From contig NZ_JAOWLA010000006.1 in the NCBI RefSeq assembly GCF_025751575.1, positions 124,001 to 188,000 on the forward strand: a stretch of 64,000 nucleotides of DNA, written 5' to 3'. Numbering within the stretch: position 1 is the stretch's first letter; every line of letters starts with the position of its first letter. Position numbers and translations under genes: made by a program. Shown one piece after another: positions 25,907 to 35,747 of this stretch. The stretch is from Albidovulum sediminicola. Its GTDB lineage: Bacteria > Pseudomonadota > Alphaproteobacteria > Rhodobacterales > Rhodobacteraceae. The notes below the pieces were generated by a model that saw only the letters and a list, made by a program, of their open reading frames with translations, searched no databases and was not told where the DNA came from.

Positions 25907-26203
25907 TCAGGCCCAGCCGTCGTTCGCGATCAGCGCCTTGATGCGCTCATTGTCGTATTCAGCCTCGATCCGGGCAAGTTCCGCGGTCGCGACGGTTTCG
26001 TCCTCGCCCTCGATCTGGACCGGGGCGGCCTTGCGCCACTCGGCCAGGTAGGCGTCGGTGTCACGCGCGCCGATCTTCATGGCGCAGCGGTCGATGGCCT
26101 GCTCGAACCGTTCCGGCAAAGGCTTTTTCACGCCGCGCCGCCCCTTGCCCACGATGATCTGGGCCGGGATGTCGCGCCAGTAGACGATGGTGACCTCTGC
26201 CAT
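25907..26203 (-). CDS. Small 'virulence factor' domain protein (PF13769-like)
   Basis: 98 residues: AEVTIVYWRDIPAQIIVGKG at the start, then RRGVKKPLPERFEQAIDRCAM. This matches the short conserved family annotated as 'virulence factor' in alphaproteobacteria, which usually sits next to the MTHFR-like and methyl-THF methyltransferase genes, as here. The name is historical and implies nothing about pathogenicity. It probably acts in the same methyl-folate pathway (inference from gene order). Confidence 0.72.
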   Translation of the reverse strand: MAEVTIVYWRDIPAQIIVGKGRRGVKKPLPERFEQAIDRCAMKIGARDTDAYLAEWRKAAPVQIEGEDETVATAELARIEAEYDNERIKALIANDGWA

Positions 26204-26387
26204 TTCGAATCCTCGATTGCTGGCCCCTCAATACGCCGCCTCTTGCGACAGGCGATGACGGTTTTCGACATGGTGCGCCATTAGAGCGACTTTTATTCCG
26301 TGATAGCGGCACCGCGCCCCTCGCGCCAGCGTCGCAATGCGCAAAGTCTCTTGTTGTCGACGAGGCTGCTTGAGGGGGCCAAAAAAA

Positions 26388-26409
26388 CACCCCCGGACTT
26401 CCGGGGGTG
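26388..26409 (-). terminator. Intrinsic terminator of the outer-membrane protein gene
   Basis: The stem CACCCCCGG / CCGGGGGTG has a four-base loop. On the minus strand it is followed by seven T residues (complement of AAAAAAA at 26381-26387), a textbook Rho-independent terminator 30 bases after the barrel gene stop. Confidence 0.92.
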
Positions 26410-26439
26410 GCACAAAGATCTCACGCTCTGGTTGGCGGC

Positions 26440-27120
26440 TTACCAGCGATAGTTGGCCCCGAGTTGCAGCGTGCCGAACTTGACTTCGGTATGGCACGGG
26501 CCACAAGCGAACGGAAGGTCCAGCGTGCCAAGATCGTTGAGCACATATTCGGCGGAAACCGTCAGGTTGTCGCGTACCGCATGTTCAACGCCGAGACCGT
26601 AGGCCCATCCGTTCAGCCGGTCCTCGCCATGGATGCCGAAGGCCGGGGTGGAGCCCGTGACTTGCGCCGACGCGAGCCCCACCGTCCCGAAAATTAGGGT
26701 CTGGCCCACGGCGCGGCCCACCCGCGCGCGGACCGAGTAATAGTCTTCAATCTCTGTGGTGCAGCCCCCTGCGCTCCCGCAGAAGAACACGGTGTTCACG
26801 TCATCGACGGCCGAAACGGTCCCCGAAACCCCTTCGAGCAGGGCGCCGAACACCAAGTTGCCGCGCTGCCAGTCGCGGCCCGCACGCACCGAGAAGGTTG
26901 TTCCGTCGAACCCGGATTTGCTACCGGAGCCTATGCCCGTCGCCTCCCAGGTGACCGACCCATCAGCGATCCCGATTCCTAGGCCCACGTAGGCGCCCGA
27001 CCAATCGTAGTCTGCGACCGGCGCAAAGGTCGCCGGCTCTTCGGCGGTCTCACCCATGCCTCCGGCCCAAGCGCCGGTTGCCGCACAGATTGCCGCGATT
27101 GCAAATATGCCGATCTTCAT
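26440..27120 (-). CDS. Outer-membrane beta-barrel protein (Omp25/porin-like)
   Basis: 226 residues with a signal peptide ending AWA/GG near residue 20. Alternating beta strands follow, including WSGAYVGLGIGIADGSVTWE, and the C terminus NYRW ends in an aromatic residue, the usual BamA recognition signal. Two Cys pairs (one in CGSAGGC, one in CGPC) lie in likely surface loops and may form disulfides. It looks like the small 8-strand barrel family of alphaproteobacteria. The start has GGGGTGAGG upstream, and the gene has its own strong terminator. Confidence 0.8.
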   Translation of the reverse strand: MKIGIFAIAAICAATGAWAGGMGETAEEPATFAPVADYDWSGAYVGLGIGIADGSVTWEATGIGSGSKSGFDGTTFSVRAGRDWQRGNLVFGALLEGVSGTVSAVDDVNTVFFCGSAGGCTTEIEDYYSVRARVGRAVGQTLIFGTVGLASAQVTGSTPAFGIHGEDRLNGWAYGLGVEHAVRDNLTVSAEYVLNDLGTLDLPFACGPCHTEVKFGTLQLGANYRW

Positions 27121-27412
27121 GCCTCACCCCTTTTCTTTTCAACATCGTCCAGAGGTCGGCAGTTTTTCGCCGCCTCAAGCGAAGGACGCATTCAAGGTGT
27201 GATTCTAGGTCCATGTGAACGGCATGATGAGCAATTTGTGACAATTCGTCGGCGGGTTTTCGCCGAAGTTGCCCTTGGGACACACGACGGGTTGTCCCAG
27301 TCGGTGGTGGTCAACGCGATCCGACGGGTTCGAATTCTCACCGGAAAGCCAGCTTGATTGATGCGGGGGGGGCGTCTAATCTGGACCCAACTCAAGTTCG
27401 GAGGGCGCGAAG

Positions 27413-28525
27413 ATGGCGCCCAGGCGTCCTGGCGGTCAGGGCGCGTTCCCGGTCCCGGTCGAGCCGCTCAAGGCCGCAAAACCCGATCCCGCGCAGCTTT
27501 ATGCGGCGCTGGACCTCGGGACAAACAGTTGTCGCATGCTGGTCGCCCAACCGAAGGGCAGCCAGTTTCATGTCGTTGACAGCTTCTCGAAATCCGTCCA
27601 GCTCGGCATGGGGCTGGAGGCTTCCGGCCGGCTCAGCCGCGCCTCCATGTCGCGGACGATCCAGGCGCTTCAGATCTGCCGCCGCAAGCTCGACCAGCTT
27701 GAAGTGCGCCGGATGCGCCTGGTCGCGACCGAGGCATGCCGCCGGGCGAAGAACGCACGCGACTTCCTCAGGATGATCCGGCGGGAAACCGGTCTGTCGC
27801 TGGACATCATAGAGCCGGAGGAGGAAGCGCGGCTGGCGGTGGTGTCCTGCGCGCCGCTCGTCTCCACCCGCACCGAACAGCTTCTGGTCGTCGATATCGG
27901 CGGCGGTTCGACAGAACTGGTCTGGATCGACCTGTCGGCGGTGCCGCGCGGCGATCGCCCGCGCGCGATTATGCGCCTTCACGCGGGCTTTCACCCGCCC
28001 GCGAGCCCGTTCCCGGCGGCGAAGGTCGTTGACTGGATCTCCGTCCCGCTGGGGGTCGCGACGCTTAACGACCAGTTCAACGATGTCGACGACGACGCCG
28101 CGCGCTTTGCGCTGATGAGCTGGTTCTTTGAGGAGAAGCTGGCCGATTTCTCTCCCTACAGCGCCAGCCAGTCGCGCGAGGGGTTCCAGATCATCGGCAC
28201 CTCGGGCACGGTCACGACCGTTGCGGCCAGCCACCTTGGCCTCAGGCGCTATGACCGGACCAAGGTGGACGGGCTGCGCATGACCTCGGACCAGATCGAC
28301 CGGGTCATCCGCGAATACCTGGCGCTGGGGCCAGAGGGGCGGCGGACCGATCCCAGGATCGGGCGCGACCGGCACACGCTGATCATGTCGGGCGCGGCGA
28401 TCCTTCAGGCGCTGATGCGCATCTGGCCGACCGACCGGCTGTCGGTCGCGGATCGCGGCCTGCGCGAGGGGCTGCTTTACGCGCAGATGTCGGCGGACGG
28501 GGTGCTGGAGGACGGGCCCTACTAA
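27413..28525 (+). CDS. ppx: Ppx/GppA-family phosphatase
   Basis: 370 residues of the ASKHA fold. The two phosphate-binding motifs are [14 protein letters not shown] (about 31-44) and [13 protein letters not shown] (about 160-172); the proton acceptor Glu lies in [12 protein letters not shown]. These enzymes remove phosphate from polyphosphate and from pppGpp, which links it to the stringent response. The start has GGAGGG upstream. Length is that of the short alphaproteobacterial form without the C-terminal HD domain. Ppx versus GppA cannot be decided. The 292 bases before it hold the divergent promoters and no visible gene. Confidence 0.87.
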   Translation: MAPRRPGGQGAFPVPVEPLKAAKPDPAQLYAALDLGTNSCRMLVAQPKGSQFHVVDSFSKSVQLGMGLEASGRLSRASMSRTIQALQICRRKLDQLEVRRMRLVATEACRRAKNARDFLRMIRRETGLSLDIIEPEEEARLAVVSCAPLVSTRTEQLLVVDIGGGSTELVWIDLSAVPRGDRPRAIMRLHAGFHPPASPFPAAKVVDWISVPLGVATLNDQFNDVDDDAARFALMSWFFEEKLADFSPYSASQSREGFQIIGTSGTVTTVAASHLGLRRYDRTKVDGLRMTSDQIDRVIREYLALGPEGRRTDPRIGRDRHTLIMSGAAILQALMRIWPTDRLSVADRGLREGLLYAQMSADGVLEDGPY

Positions 28526-28593
28526 GGCTCTGCGGTTGCGGGATCGCGCGCGCCGGTCTATCTGGGCCGCAACGAAAGGGTAGGGCGCAGCAC

Positions 28594-29355
28594 ATGGCCA
28601 AGACACCATCCGGCAAGACCTCGGGCCGCGGGCAGCGGGAGCTGCGCGTGCGGGTCAAGACCGCCAAGGGGCGCAAGCTGTCCTCCACCCTCTGGTTGGA
28701 GCGGCAGTTGAACGACCCCTACGTCCAGCGCGCCAAGAAAGAAGGCTACCGCGGACGCGCGGCCTACAAGATCCTGGAGCTTGACGACAAGTACCGCTTC
28801 CTGGTGCCGGGCGCGCGGGTCGTGGACCTTGGCTGCGCGCCGGGCGGCTGGTGCCAGGTGGCGGTTGAGCGCGTGAACGCCCTTGGCGAGAAGTCCGGCA
28901 AGAAGGTCGGACGGGTCATCGGCGTCGATCTTCAGGAGGTGGAGCCCATCGCGGGCGCCGAGATCCATCAGCTCGACTTCCTGTCCGAGGGCGCCGACGA
29001 CAAGGTCAAGGCATGGCTTGGCGGGCGGGCCGACGTGGTGATGAGCGACATGGCCGCCTCGGCATCCGGCCACAAGGGGACCGACCACCTGCGCATCATG
29101 GCCCTTTGCGAAGCGGCGGTGGAGCTTGCCTTCGATGTGCTGGAAGAGGGCGGGACCTTCGTGGCCAAGGTGCTGGCCGGCGGCGCGGAAAGCGAGCTTC
29201 AGGCGATGCTCAAGCGCGCCTTCACCAAGGTCGCCAACGTGAAACCCCCCGCAAGCCGCGCCGACAGTTCCGAAAAATTCGTCGTCGCGACCGGGTTCCG
29301 GGGCCGCGAGGGCAAGGGCGTGGGCAAGGCCGGGGACGAGACGCCCGAGGACTAG
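28594..29355 (+). CDS. rlmE: 23S rRNA (uridine-2'-O)-methyltransferase
   Basis: 253 residues, FtsJ/RrmJ family. The K-D-K-E set is visible: Lys in [14 protein letters not shown], the SAM loop [15 protein letters not shown], Asp in [14 protein letters not shown], Lys in FVAKVLAGG, and Glu in [13 protein letters not shown]. It methylates U2552 in the ribosomal A site late in 50S assembly. It has a basic, SAM-independent N-terminal extension of about 25 residues. It follows the ppx gene in the usual order and converges with the Hint gene, 3 bases apart. Confidence 0.95.
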   Translation: MAKTPSGKTSGRGQRELRVRVKTAKGRKLSSTLWLERQLNDPYVQRAKKEGYRGRAAYKILELDDKYRFLVPGARVVDLGCAPGGWCQVAVERVNALGEKSGKKVGRVIGVDLQEVEPIAGAEIHQLDFLSEGADDKVKAWLGGRADVVMSDMAASASGHKGTDHLRIMALCEAAVELAFDVLEEGGTFVAKVLAGGAESELQAMLKRAFTKVANVKPPASRADSSEKFVVATGFRGREGKGVGKAGDETPED

Positions 29356-29358
29356 ACC

Positions 29359-29868
29359 TCAGGGGGCGGTCGGGATCAGCACGCCTTCAACGCTGATCGA
29401 GGTCGAGATGCCGCAGTGAAACAGGTAGTAGTCATGGCCGAAGCTCGGCTGGCGCATCACGCCCGGGCGTTGCAGCAGATCGCGCGCGCGGCGCAACTCC
29501 GGCGCCGAGGGGTTCGCTGAGGTCGCGATCATCTGGTGGGGTGAGACCAGAAGGTCATTGCGCGGGCGGCCGGGACCGAAGCAGTTGGCCGGAATTCTGA
29601 CAGGGGCGGCATCCGGGCAGTGCTCCAGGAACTCTTCGTCGAGTTTCATCCTGTCGGTCGCGACGACCTTCACGAAGGCCCCCGTGACCGTTCGCACGGG
29701 ATCGTTTCTGCGCAGCCCCTGAATCGGCATCTCTCCGAACGAGGTCGTGACATGCGCGTTCCAGCAAAGTCCCGGCAGGGTCCATTCTGCCGTGCGTGGG
29801 CGCGCCCATTGCGCGCGCGCGACGGCGGCCTTGAAATCGCTTTGGTGGTGATCGAAATGGCTCTGCAT
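29359..29868 (-). CDS. Hint-domain protein (Hedgehog/intein fold)
   Basis: 169 residues. The middle resembles the Hint_2 domain common in Rhodobacteraceae: a start near GLCWNAHVTT, SFGEMPIQGLRRNDPVRTVTG, then PVRIPANCFGPGRPRNDLLVSPHQMI with the conserved LLVSPxH block. Typical members begin the domain with CFTxGTxI; here the Cys is displaced and the splice junctions (C-terminal His-Asn) are not evident, so self-splicing is doubtful. No export signal or calcium repeats are present, unlike most relatives. A stop lies in frame just upstream, fixing the start. A hairpin sits in its presumed 5' leader. Confidence 0.7.
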   Translation of the reverse strand: MQSHFDHHQSDFKAAVARAQWARPRTAEWTLPGLCWNAHVTTSFGEMPIQGLRRNDPVRTVTGAFVKVVATDRMKLDEEFLEHCPDAAPVRIPANCFGPGRPRNDLLVSPHQMIATSANPSAPELRRARDLLQRPGVMRQPSFGHDYYLFHCGISTSISVEGVLIPTAP

Positions 29869-29896
29869 AGATCGACCGATCCTGTTGCAGTGCCGT

Positions 29897-29954
29897 TACC
29901 ACGAGGCATGCCGGGGCGGAGCAGACTTCGGCCCCGGCACACCTCACCGTGGTA
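29897..29954. other. Extended RNA hairpin candidate (Hint leader or ncRNA)
   Basis: An imperfect 58-base inverted repeat. TACCACG (29897-29903) pairs with CGTGGTA (29948-29954), AGG with CCT, and TGCCGGGGC (29909-29917) with GCCCCGGCA (29931-29939), leaving a 13-base loop. A second hairpin GCCGACC/GGTCGGC follows at 29962-29977. On the minus strand it would form a structured 5' leader ending about 28 bases before the Hint start. On the plus strand it could begin an RNA ending at the hairpin at 30188. The sequence alone does not tell which. Confidence 0.5.
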
Positions 29955-30065
29955 TCAACGCGCCGACCCCGGTCGGCAATACTCGTTAAAAAACAGCACT
30001 GGTACTACGCTACTGGTTACTTGGAGGTCCCGGAGGTGGAGCTTTCCGGAACCGCCATGAGCTAA
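29949..30065 (+). CDS. Possible 38-residue peptide
   Basis: A frame from GTG 29949 to TAA 30065 ends in a striking peptide, KKQHWYYATGYLEVPEVE then LSGTAMS. The aromatic cluster followed by an acidic stretch looks more like a real or modified peptide than random frame. However, the GTG has no good ribosome-binding site and lies inside the hairpin above, so the true start, if any, is unclear. No modifying enzyme is adjacent. Low confidence. Confidence 0.28.
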   Translation: MVSTRRPRSAILVKKQHWYYATGYLEVPEVELSGTAMS

Positions 30066-30187
30066 GGGAACACGAAATTCGCGGCGGGGTTAAGGCGTTT
30101 TTTTGAGTGACGTCCGCTTTTCGCGGGTCCGAAGTCATTCATGAAAAACGGGCGGAAGATCTGGTTGTGGCCGCCCGAAACAAAAGT

Positions 30188-30208
30188 CTAAAGGTTGTTA
30201 TCCTTTAG
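30188..30208 (+). terminator. Rho-independent terminator-like hairpin
   Basis: The stem CTAAAGG (30188-30194) / CCTTTAG (30202-30208) has a seven-base loop and the tail TTAGTTTTTG. No annotated plus-strand gene ends just before it, so it may end a small RNA starting around 29.9-30.1 kb. Confidence 0.55.
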
Positions 30209-30477
30209 TTAGTTTTTGTCTGGATGGTCCAAGAAATTGTTTCCGATTTGCGATCAAATGAAATTTTTGTGTGCCGCGCTGAAGGGTCCGATTTTTCCCT
30301 CCGTGACGGGTTTTTAGTTGGAAACAATAGACAATTCCGCTGAGGAATACGCCTGAATTGGGTGATGATCAACCTATGATTGCATTTTGATGATTCTATT
30401 GCGCTTGAGTATGGCGTAAATGTGTCGCCAATTGCGTTGTGAGTCGCGCAATATGTATTTTCCCAAGAAACGCCCAT
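30205..30477 (-). CDS. Doubtful 90-residue hypothetical protein
   Basis: A frame with AGAGG seven bases before ATG 30475-30477, encoding a basic protein rich in Ser, Thr, Lys and Asn, with codons ending in A/T unlike the neighbouring genes. No domain is recognised. The ribosome-binding site and length allow a small acquired gene, but the base composition of the region also makes chance frames likely. Confidence 0.25.
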   Translation of the reverse strand: MGVSWENTYCATHNAIGDTFTPYSSAIESSKCNHRLIITQFRRIPQRNCLLFPTKNPSRREKSDPSARHTKISFDRKSETISWTIQTKTN

Positions 30478-30643
30478 GAATCGCCTCTTTCCGAGGATCC
30501 GAGACCGTTTCGGAAGCGCTGATTTGTAGCGTCATGGGGCCTTGCGGCCGGCGTTCCGCGGATCGGGCTGCCGCATACAAAGCCCGCCCGCCCGGGCTCC
30601 GCCCTGCGCGCAAGCTTCAGGCCAGGCGCCTTGTCGGCAGTGG

Positions 30644-32110
30644 TTAGTCGGCAAGGAAGCGCGCGATTGTTTCACGGCATCCATCGCGCCACAGGCGGGC
30701 GAGCGCGTCCGCGAATGCGGTCGCGAAGGGCGGCTCGGCCCCAAGCGTGCCGTAGATCCCGGGCTGGGCGAGCCAGACAGCGGGGGCGGTGCGTGCGGCC
30801 AGCGCCGCGCGACGGAGGTCGTCCCAGTTCGGGTCGTTGGGTTCGATGGTCGATCCATCCTCGCGCTCGCCCGCACACATCCGCGCCCAGAGAGCCTCTG
30901 CCAGCGCCAGGCCGCGCACCGATTGCCCGGCGGCGAGCGCGTCGCGCAGGCTTTGGAACAGGAAGCCCGGATGGCGGGACGAGCCGTCGAAGGCCACGCG
31001 GCGGGTGGTGTCGCGGATCTGCGGGTTGGTGAACCGCCGGTCGATCAGGTCCAGATAGGCTGCGGGCGTCATGCTGGGGACAGGTGCGACGAATGGCACG
31101 ATCTCCTCTTCCTCGACCTTGCGGAAGAAGGCGCGGATCTGCGGGTCGGCCATGCAGTCAGCAATCGTGGGGACCGAGAGCAGCTCGCCCACATTGGCCA
31201 GAAGCTGGTGGCCGCCATTGAGGATGCGAAGCTTCATGGATTCGTAGCTGTGCACGTCGTCGGTCAGCGTCGCGCCGGCCTTCTCGAACGCTGGTCTGCC
31301 GGCGCAGAAGTCGTCCTCGATCACCCATTGGCGGAAGTTCTCATGCGTGACCGGCGCCGCGTCGTCGATGCCGAGTTGCCGCGCCCGTTCGATCACCTCT
31401 GGTGTCGTCGCGGGGACGATGCAATCGACCATGGAGTTCGGGAAGGCGGTGTTGGTGTCGATCCAGCCCGCCAGATCCGGATCGGAAAGCCGCGCAAGCT
31501 CCACCACGCATTGGCGCAGGATCGCCCCGTTGCCTTGAAGGTTGTCGCAGCAAAGCGCGGTGAAGGAGGGCAGGCCGGCGTCCCGGCGCAGCCGCAGCGC
31601 GGCGATGATGGCGCCGAAGACGGTGCGCGGACGGTCCGGGTTCGCGGCGTCGTGGCGGATGTCCTCGTGCGTGGCGTCGAAACCGCCGGTCTTGCCGTCG
31701 CGGTAATAGCCGCCCTCGGTCACGGTCATCGACACGATGCGGATCGCGGGTTCGGCCATCTTGCGGATAAGGGGGGCGTTGCCCTCCACGATGGGCAGGT
31801 AGTCGATCATCGCGCCCGTCACCTCGACCGAGATGCCGGAGGGGTCGAGCTCGATCAGCGTGGTCAGGCAGTCCTGCGCGCGCAGCCGTTCTCGCATCGC
31901 GGCATCGTATGGGCGCACACCGGCGCCGACGATCGCCCAGTCCATGGCCTCGCCCGCCTGCATGAGGCGGTGCAGGTACCAGGCCTGGTGCGCCCGGTGG
32001 AAGTTGCCAAGGCCGATATGGACGATGCCCGGCGTCAGGGCCGACCGGTCATAGTGGGGACGCAGGACGTTGGTGGGCAACTGGCCGAGGGTCGCGTTGC
32101 TGAGTTTCAT
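30644..32110 (-). CDS. mtlK: Mannitol 2-dehydrogenase
   Basis: 488 residues of the long-chain polyol dehydrogenase family. The N-terminal NAD motif is IVHIGLGNFHRAHQA. The catalytic block ESMKLRILNGGHQLLA carries the Lys and the Asn-His pair. It oxidises mannitol, and often D-arabitol or sorbitol, to the ketose. It is the last gene of the smo operon, 29 bases after smoS, exactly as in Rhodobacter sphaeroides. Confidence 0.93.
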   Translation of the reverse strand: MKLSNATLGQLPTNVLRPHYDRSALTPGIVHIGLGNFHRAHQAWYLHRLMQAGEAMDWAIVGAGVRPYDAAMRERLRAQDCLTTLIELDPSGISVEVTGAMIDYLPIVEGNAPLIRKMAEPAIRIVSMTVTEGGYYRDGKTGGFDATHEDIRHDAANPDRPRTVFGAIIAALRLRRDAGLPSFTALCCDNLQGNGAILRQCVVELARLSDPDLAGWIDTNTAFPNSMVDCIVPATTPEVIERARQLGIDDAAPVTHENFRQWVIEDDFCAGRPAFEKAGATLTDDVHSYESMKLRILNGGHQLLANVGELLSVPTIADCMADPQIRAFFRKVEEEEIVPFVAPVPSMTPAAYLDLIDRRFTNPQIRDTTRRVAFDGSSRHPGFLFQSLRDALAAGQSVRGLALAEALWARMCAGEREDGSTIEPNDPNWDDLRRAALAARTAPAVWLAQPGIYGTLGAEPPFATAFADALARLWRDGCRETIARFLAD

Positions 32111-32139
32111 GGTTTGGGCACCTCGCGCGTGAGCATTGG

Positions 32140-32909
32140 TCAGCTCATCCAGTTTCCGCCATCGACATTGTAGGTCTGCGCGACGATGTAGTTCGCCTCG
32201 TCCGAGGCCAGGAAGATCGCCATCCCGGTCAGGTCCTCGGCCGTCCCCATCCGCCCGTAGGGCACCGCTTCACCGACTTCCTTCTTCTTCTGTCCGGGCG
32301 CCTTGCCCTCATACTTCGCGAAGAAGGCATCGACACCATCCCAGTGGTCGCCATCGACGACGCCGGGGGCGATGGCGTTGACGTTGATCCCGTGCGCGAC
32401 CAGGTTCAGCCCGGCCGACTGGGTCAGGCTGATGACCGCGGCCTTGGTCGCGCAGTAGACCGCGACCAGCGCCTCGCCCCGTCGCCCCGCTTGCGAGGCC
32501 ATGTTGATGATCTTGCCGCGAATGCCGCGTTCGATCATGTGGCGCGCGACGGCCTGCAGGGTGAAAAGGGTGCCCGCCACGTTGATGTCGAAGACGCGCG
32601 CGTAGTCGGCGCGCTCGATCTCCACGATCGGGGCGGCGGAGAATATGGCGGCGTTATTGATCAGGATGTCGATCTGCCCGAAAGCCTCGGCCACCGCCGC
32701 GACCGCCGCGTCGATGCTGTCCTGGCGCGTCACGTCCATTTCGACCGCCATCGCGGCAGGGCCGATGTCGCGGGCGGTCGCCTCTGCGCGGGCCAGGTCG
32801 ATATCGGCGATGGCCACGCGCGCGCCCTCGCGCACATAGGCTTCGGCGAAGGCACGCCCGATGCCCCGTCCTGCGCCCGTGATCAGGGCGGTCTTCCCTT
32901 CAAGCCGCT

Positions 32910-32913
<4 letters not shown>
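32140..32913 (-). CDS. smoS: Sorbitol dehydrogenase (SDR)
   Basis: 257 residues, classical short-chain dehydrogenase. The NAD motif is [18 protein letters not shown] lies at about 90, and the catalytic Ser-Tyr-Lys is in NMASQAG and YCATKAA. It oxidises sorbitol to fructose and galactitol to tagatose in characterised relatives. Its start overlaps the smoK stop (ATGA at 32910-32913). The ending WMS is usual for SmoS proteins. Confidence 0.92.
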
Positions 32914-33914
<1,001 letters not shown>

Positions 33915-33924
33915 GTCTTTCCCC

Positions 33925-34755
33925 TCACTTCACCGCGCCGAAGGTCAGGCCGCGAACTAGTTGTTTCTGGCTGAACCAGCCAAGGATCAGGATCGGCGCG
34001 ATGGCCATGGTCGAGGCCGCGCTGAGTTTCGCGTAGAACAGGCCCTCGGGGCTGGAATAGCTGGCGATGAAGGCGGTCAGGGGACCGGCTTTCGCCGCCG
34101 TCAGGTTCAGCGTCCAGAAGGCCTCGTTCCAGGCAAGGATGACGTTCAGAAGAACGGTCGAGGCGATGCCCGGGATGGCCATCGGCGTCAGGATGTAGAG
34201 GATCTCCTCCCGCAGGGTGGCGCCGTCCATGCGCGCCGCTTCCAGGATCTCGCCGGGGATTTCCTTGAAATAGGTGTAAAGCATCCAGACGATGATCGGC
34301 AGGTTAATGAGCATCAGCACGATCACGAGGCCGGTGCGGGTGTCAAGCAGCCCGAGTTTGATGAACATCAGGTAGATCGGGTAAAGCACGCCCACCGCAG
34401 GCAGCATCTTGGTGGACAGCATCCACATCAGGATGTCCTTGGTCCGCTTCGAGGGCACGAAGGCCATCGACCAGGCCGCAGGGACGGCCACGATGATCCC
34501 CAGGAGCGTCGAGCCCCCGGCGATGATGACCGAGTTCCACAGGTAGCGCATGTAGTCCGAACGGTCCTGGACGATCGAGTAGTTTTCCAGCGTCCAGTCG
34601 AAGAACAGGAACTTCGGCGGGTAGGCGATGGCATCGCCTTCGGTCTTGAAGCTGGTCAGGATTGTCCAGAGGATCGGGAAGAAGATCACGAGCCCGACGG
34701 CCCAGGCGAGGGCGGTGTTGAAGGTCTTGCGGCGTTGTGTGACGGCACGTGCCAT
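33925..34755 (-). CDS. smoG: Polyol ABC transporter permease
   Basis: 276 residues with six predicted membrane helices and the EAA loop [20 protein letters not shown] that docks on the ATPase. It is the MalG-type inner-membrane permease of the operon. It lies 8 bases after smoF and 10 before smoK. Confidence 0.93.
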   Translation of the reverse strand: MARAVTQRRKTFNTALAWAVGLVIFFPILWTILTSFKTEGDAIAYPPKFLFFDWTLENYSIVQDRSDYMRYLWNSVIIAGGSTLLGIIVAVPAAWSMAFVPSKRTKDILMWMLSTKMLPAVGVLYPIYLMFIKLGLLDTRTGLVIVLMLINLPIIVWMLYTYFKEIPGEILEAARMDGATLREEILYILTPMAIPGIASTVLLNVILAWNEAFWTLNLTAAKAGPLTAFIASYSSPEGLFYAKLSAASTMAIAPILILGWFSQKQLVRGLTFGAVK

Positions 34756-34763
34756 GGTCTACC

Positions 34764-35630
34764 TCACGCGTCCAGGTTCTTGCCGACGATCCGCATAAGG
34801 AAGATCGCGACGATATTGGCAAGGATGATGGCATAGACCCCGCCTGCCGAACCCAGGCCCACGTTCTGGCTTTCCAGCACGCGCTGGAAGATCAGGTAGG
34901 TCAGCGTCTTGGTTCCGAAGGCGCCGGCGGTGGTCACGAAGATCTCGGCGAAGATCGACAAGAGGAAGATCGTCTCGATCAGGATCACGACGGTGATCGC
35001 CCGGCTCAGGTGCGGGATGACGATGTGCCAGAACCGCTTGAGGACCGGCGCGCCGTCCATCTCGGCGGCCTCCAGCTGCTCGCTGTCGAGACTCTGGATC
35101 GCGGTCAGAAGGATCAGCGTGGCAAACGGCAGCCACTGCCAGGAGACGATGACGATGATGCTCAGGAAGGGATTTTCGATCAGCCATTCGACGGGCGTCG
35201 CGCCGAAGAACTTCCAGAGATGCGCGAACAGCCCGTTGACCGAGTCGAGGAACATGTTCTTCCACAGCAGGCCCGAGACGGTCGGCATGACGAAGAAGGG
35301 CGCGATGACGAGGATGCGCACAACCCCCTGTCCCCACATCGGCTGGTCGAGAAGGATGGCGAGCAGCACCCCAAGCATTACGGTGATGGCGAGCGCGCCC
35401 ACGACAATAACGAGCGTTGCGACCACCGCGGGCCAGAACGCCGAGGAGGTGACGAATCGGATGTAGTTGTCGAACCCGGCAAAACCCAGGTCGCCGCCGC
35501 GCAGGGGCTGGTAGTTCCGGAAAGAGAACCACAGGGTCATGATCAGCGGCACGAGCATCCAGCCCAAAAGCAGGATGACGGCGGGCGCCATCATGACGCG
35601 GGCGGCGGAACGCGAAGCTTTCGTGGCCAT
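34764..35630 (-). CDS. smoF: Polyol ABC transporter permease
   Basis: 288 residues from ATG 35628-35630, which has GGGAGG at good spacing; a longer frame begins 33 bases upstream without one. It has six membrane helices and the EAA loop EAAEMDGAPVLKRFWHIVIP. MalF-type permease, paired with smoG. Confidence 0.93.
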   Translation of the reverse strand: MATKASRSAARVMMAPAVILLLGWMLVPLIMTLWFSFRNYQPLRGGDLGFAGFDNYIRFVTSSAFWPAVVATLVIVVGALAITVMLGVLLAILLDQPMWGQGVVRILVIAPFFVMPTVSGLLWKNMFLDSVNGLFAHLWKFFGATPVEWLIENPFLSIIVIVSWQWLPFATLILLTAIQSLDSEQLEAAEMDGAPVLKRFWHIVIPHLSRAITVVILIETIFLLSIFAEIFVTTAGAFGTKTLTYLIFQRVLESQNVGLGSAGGVYAIILANIVAIFLMRIVGKNLDA

Positions 35631-35703
35631 CGGGCAAACCTCCCTTGATTGCGCAAGATGCACAGTGCTTGCGGTGTCCTGGTCTTTGCAAGGATCGGTG
35701 GGG

Positions 35704-35732
35704 GCCGGAGGGCGGCGGACCGCCCCCCCGGC
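35704..35732 (-). other. GC-rich hairpin between smoE and smoF
   Basis: The stem GCCGGAGGGCGG / CCGCCCCCCCGGC (one unpaired base) lies 16 bases after the smoE stop. Such intercistronic stems after a binding-protein gene stabilise its mRNA and reduce read-through, keeping the binding protein in excess (as between malE and malF). There is no U tail, so full termination is unlikely. Confidence 0.6.
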
Positions 35733-35747
35733 GTCGGAAGCCCGGGC

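Larger units (their letters stand above)
30066..30643. other. AT-rich, gene-poor stretch
   Basis: About 580 bases visibly richer in A/T than the surroundings, with many T runs. It contains a GGCGG/CCGCC hairpin (about 30149-30177), a terminator-like hairpin (30188-30208) and a weak reading frame (30205-30477). I find no known protein domain, tRNA, rRNA, tmRNA or RNase P signature. It may be foreign DNA, a small-RNA locus or the relic of an insertion. Confidence 0.5.

Noticed and set aside
30066-30643. tmRNA, RNase P, SRP RNA or 6S RNA in the AT-rich gap
   Set aside because: I looked for the known signatures (tag-coding sequence, GAGGAAAGTCC, the GGAAGCAG tip, a long bubble hairpin) and found none.
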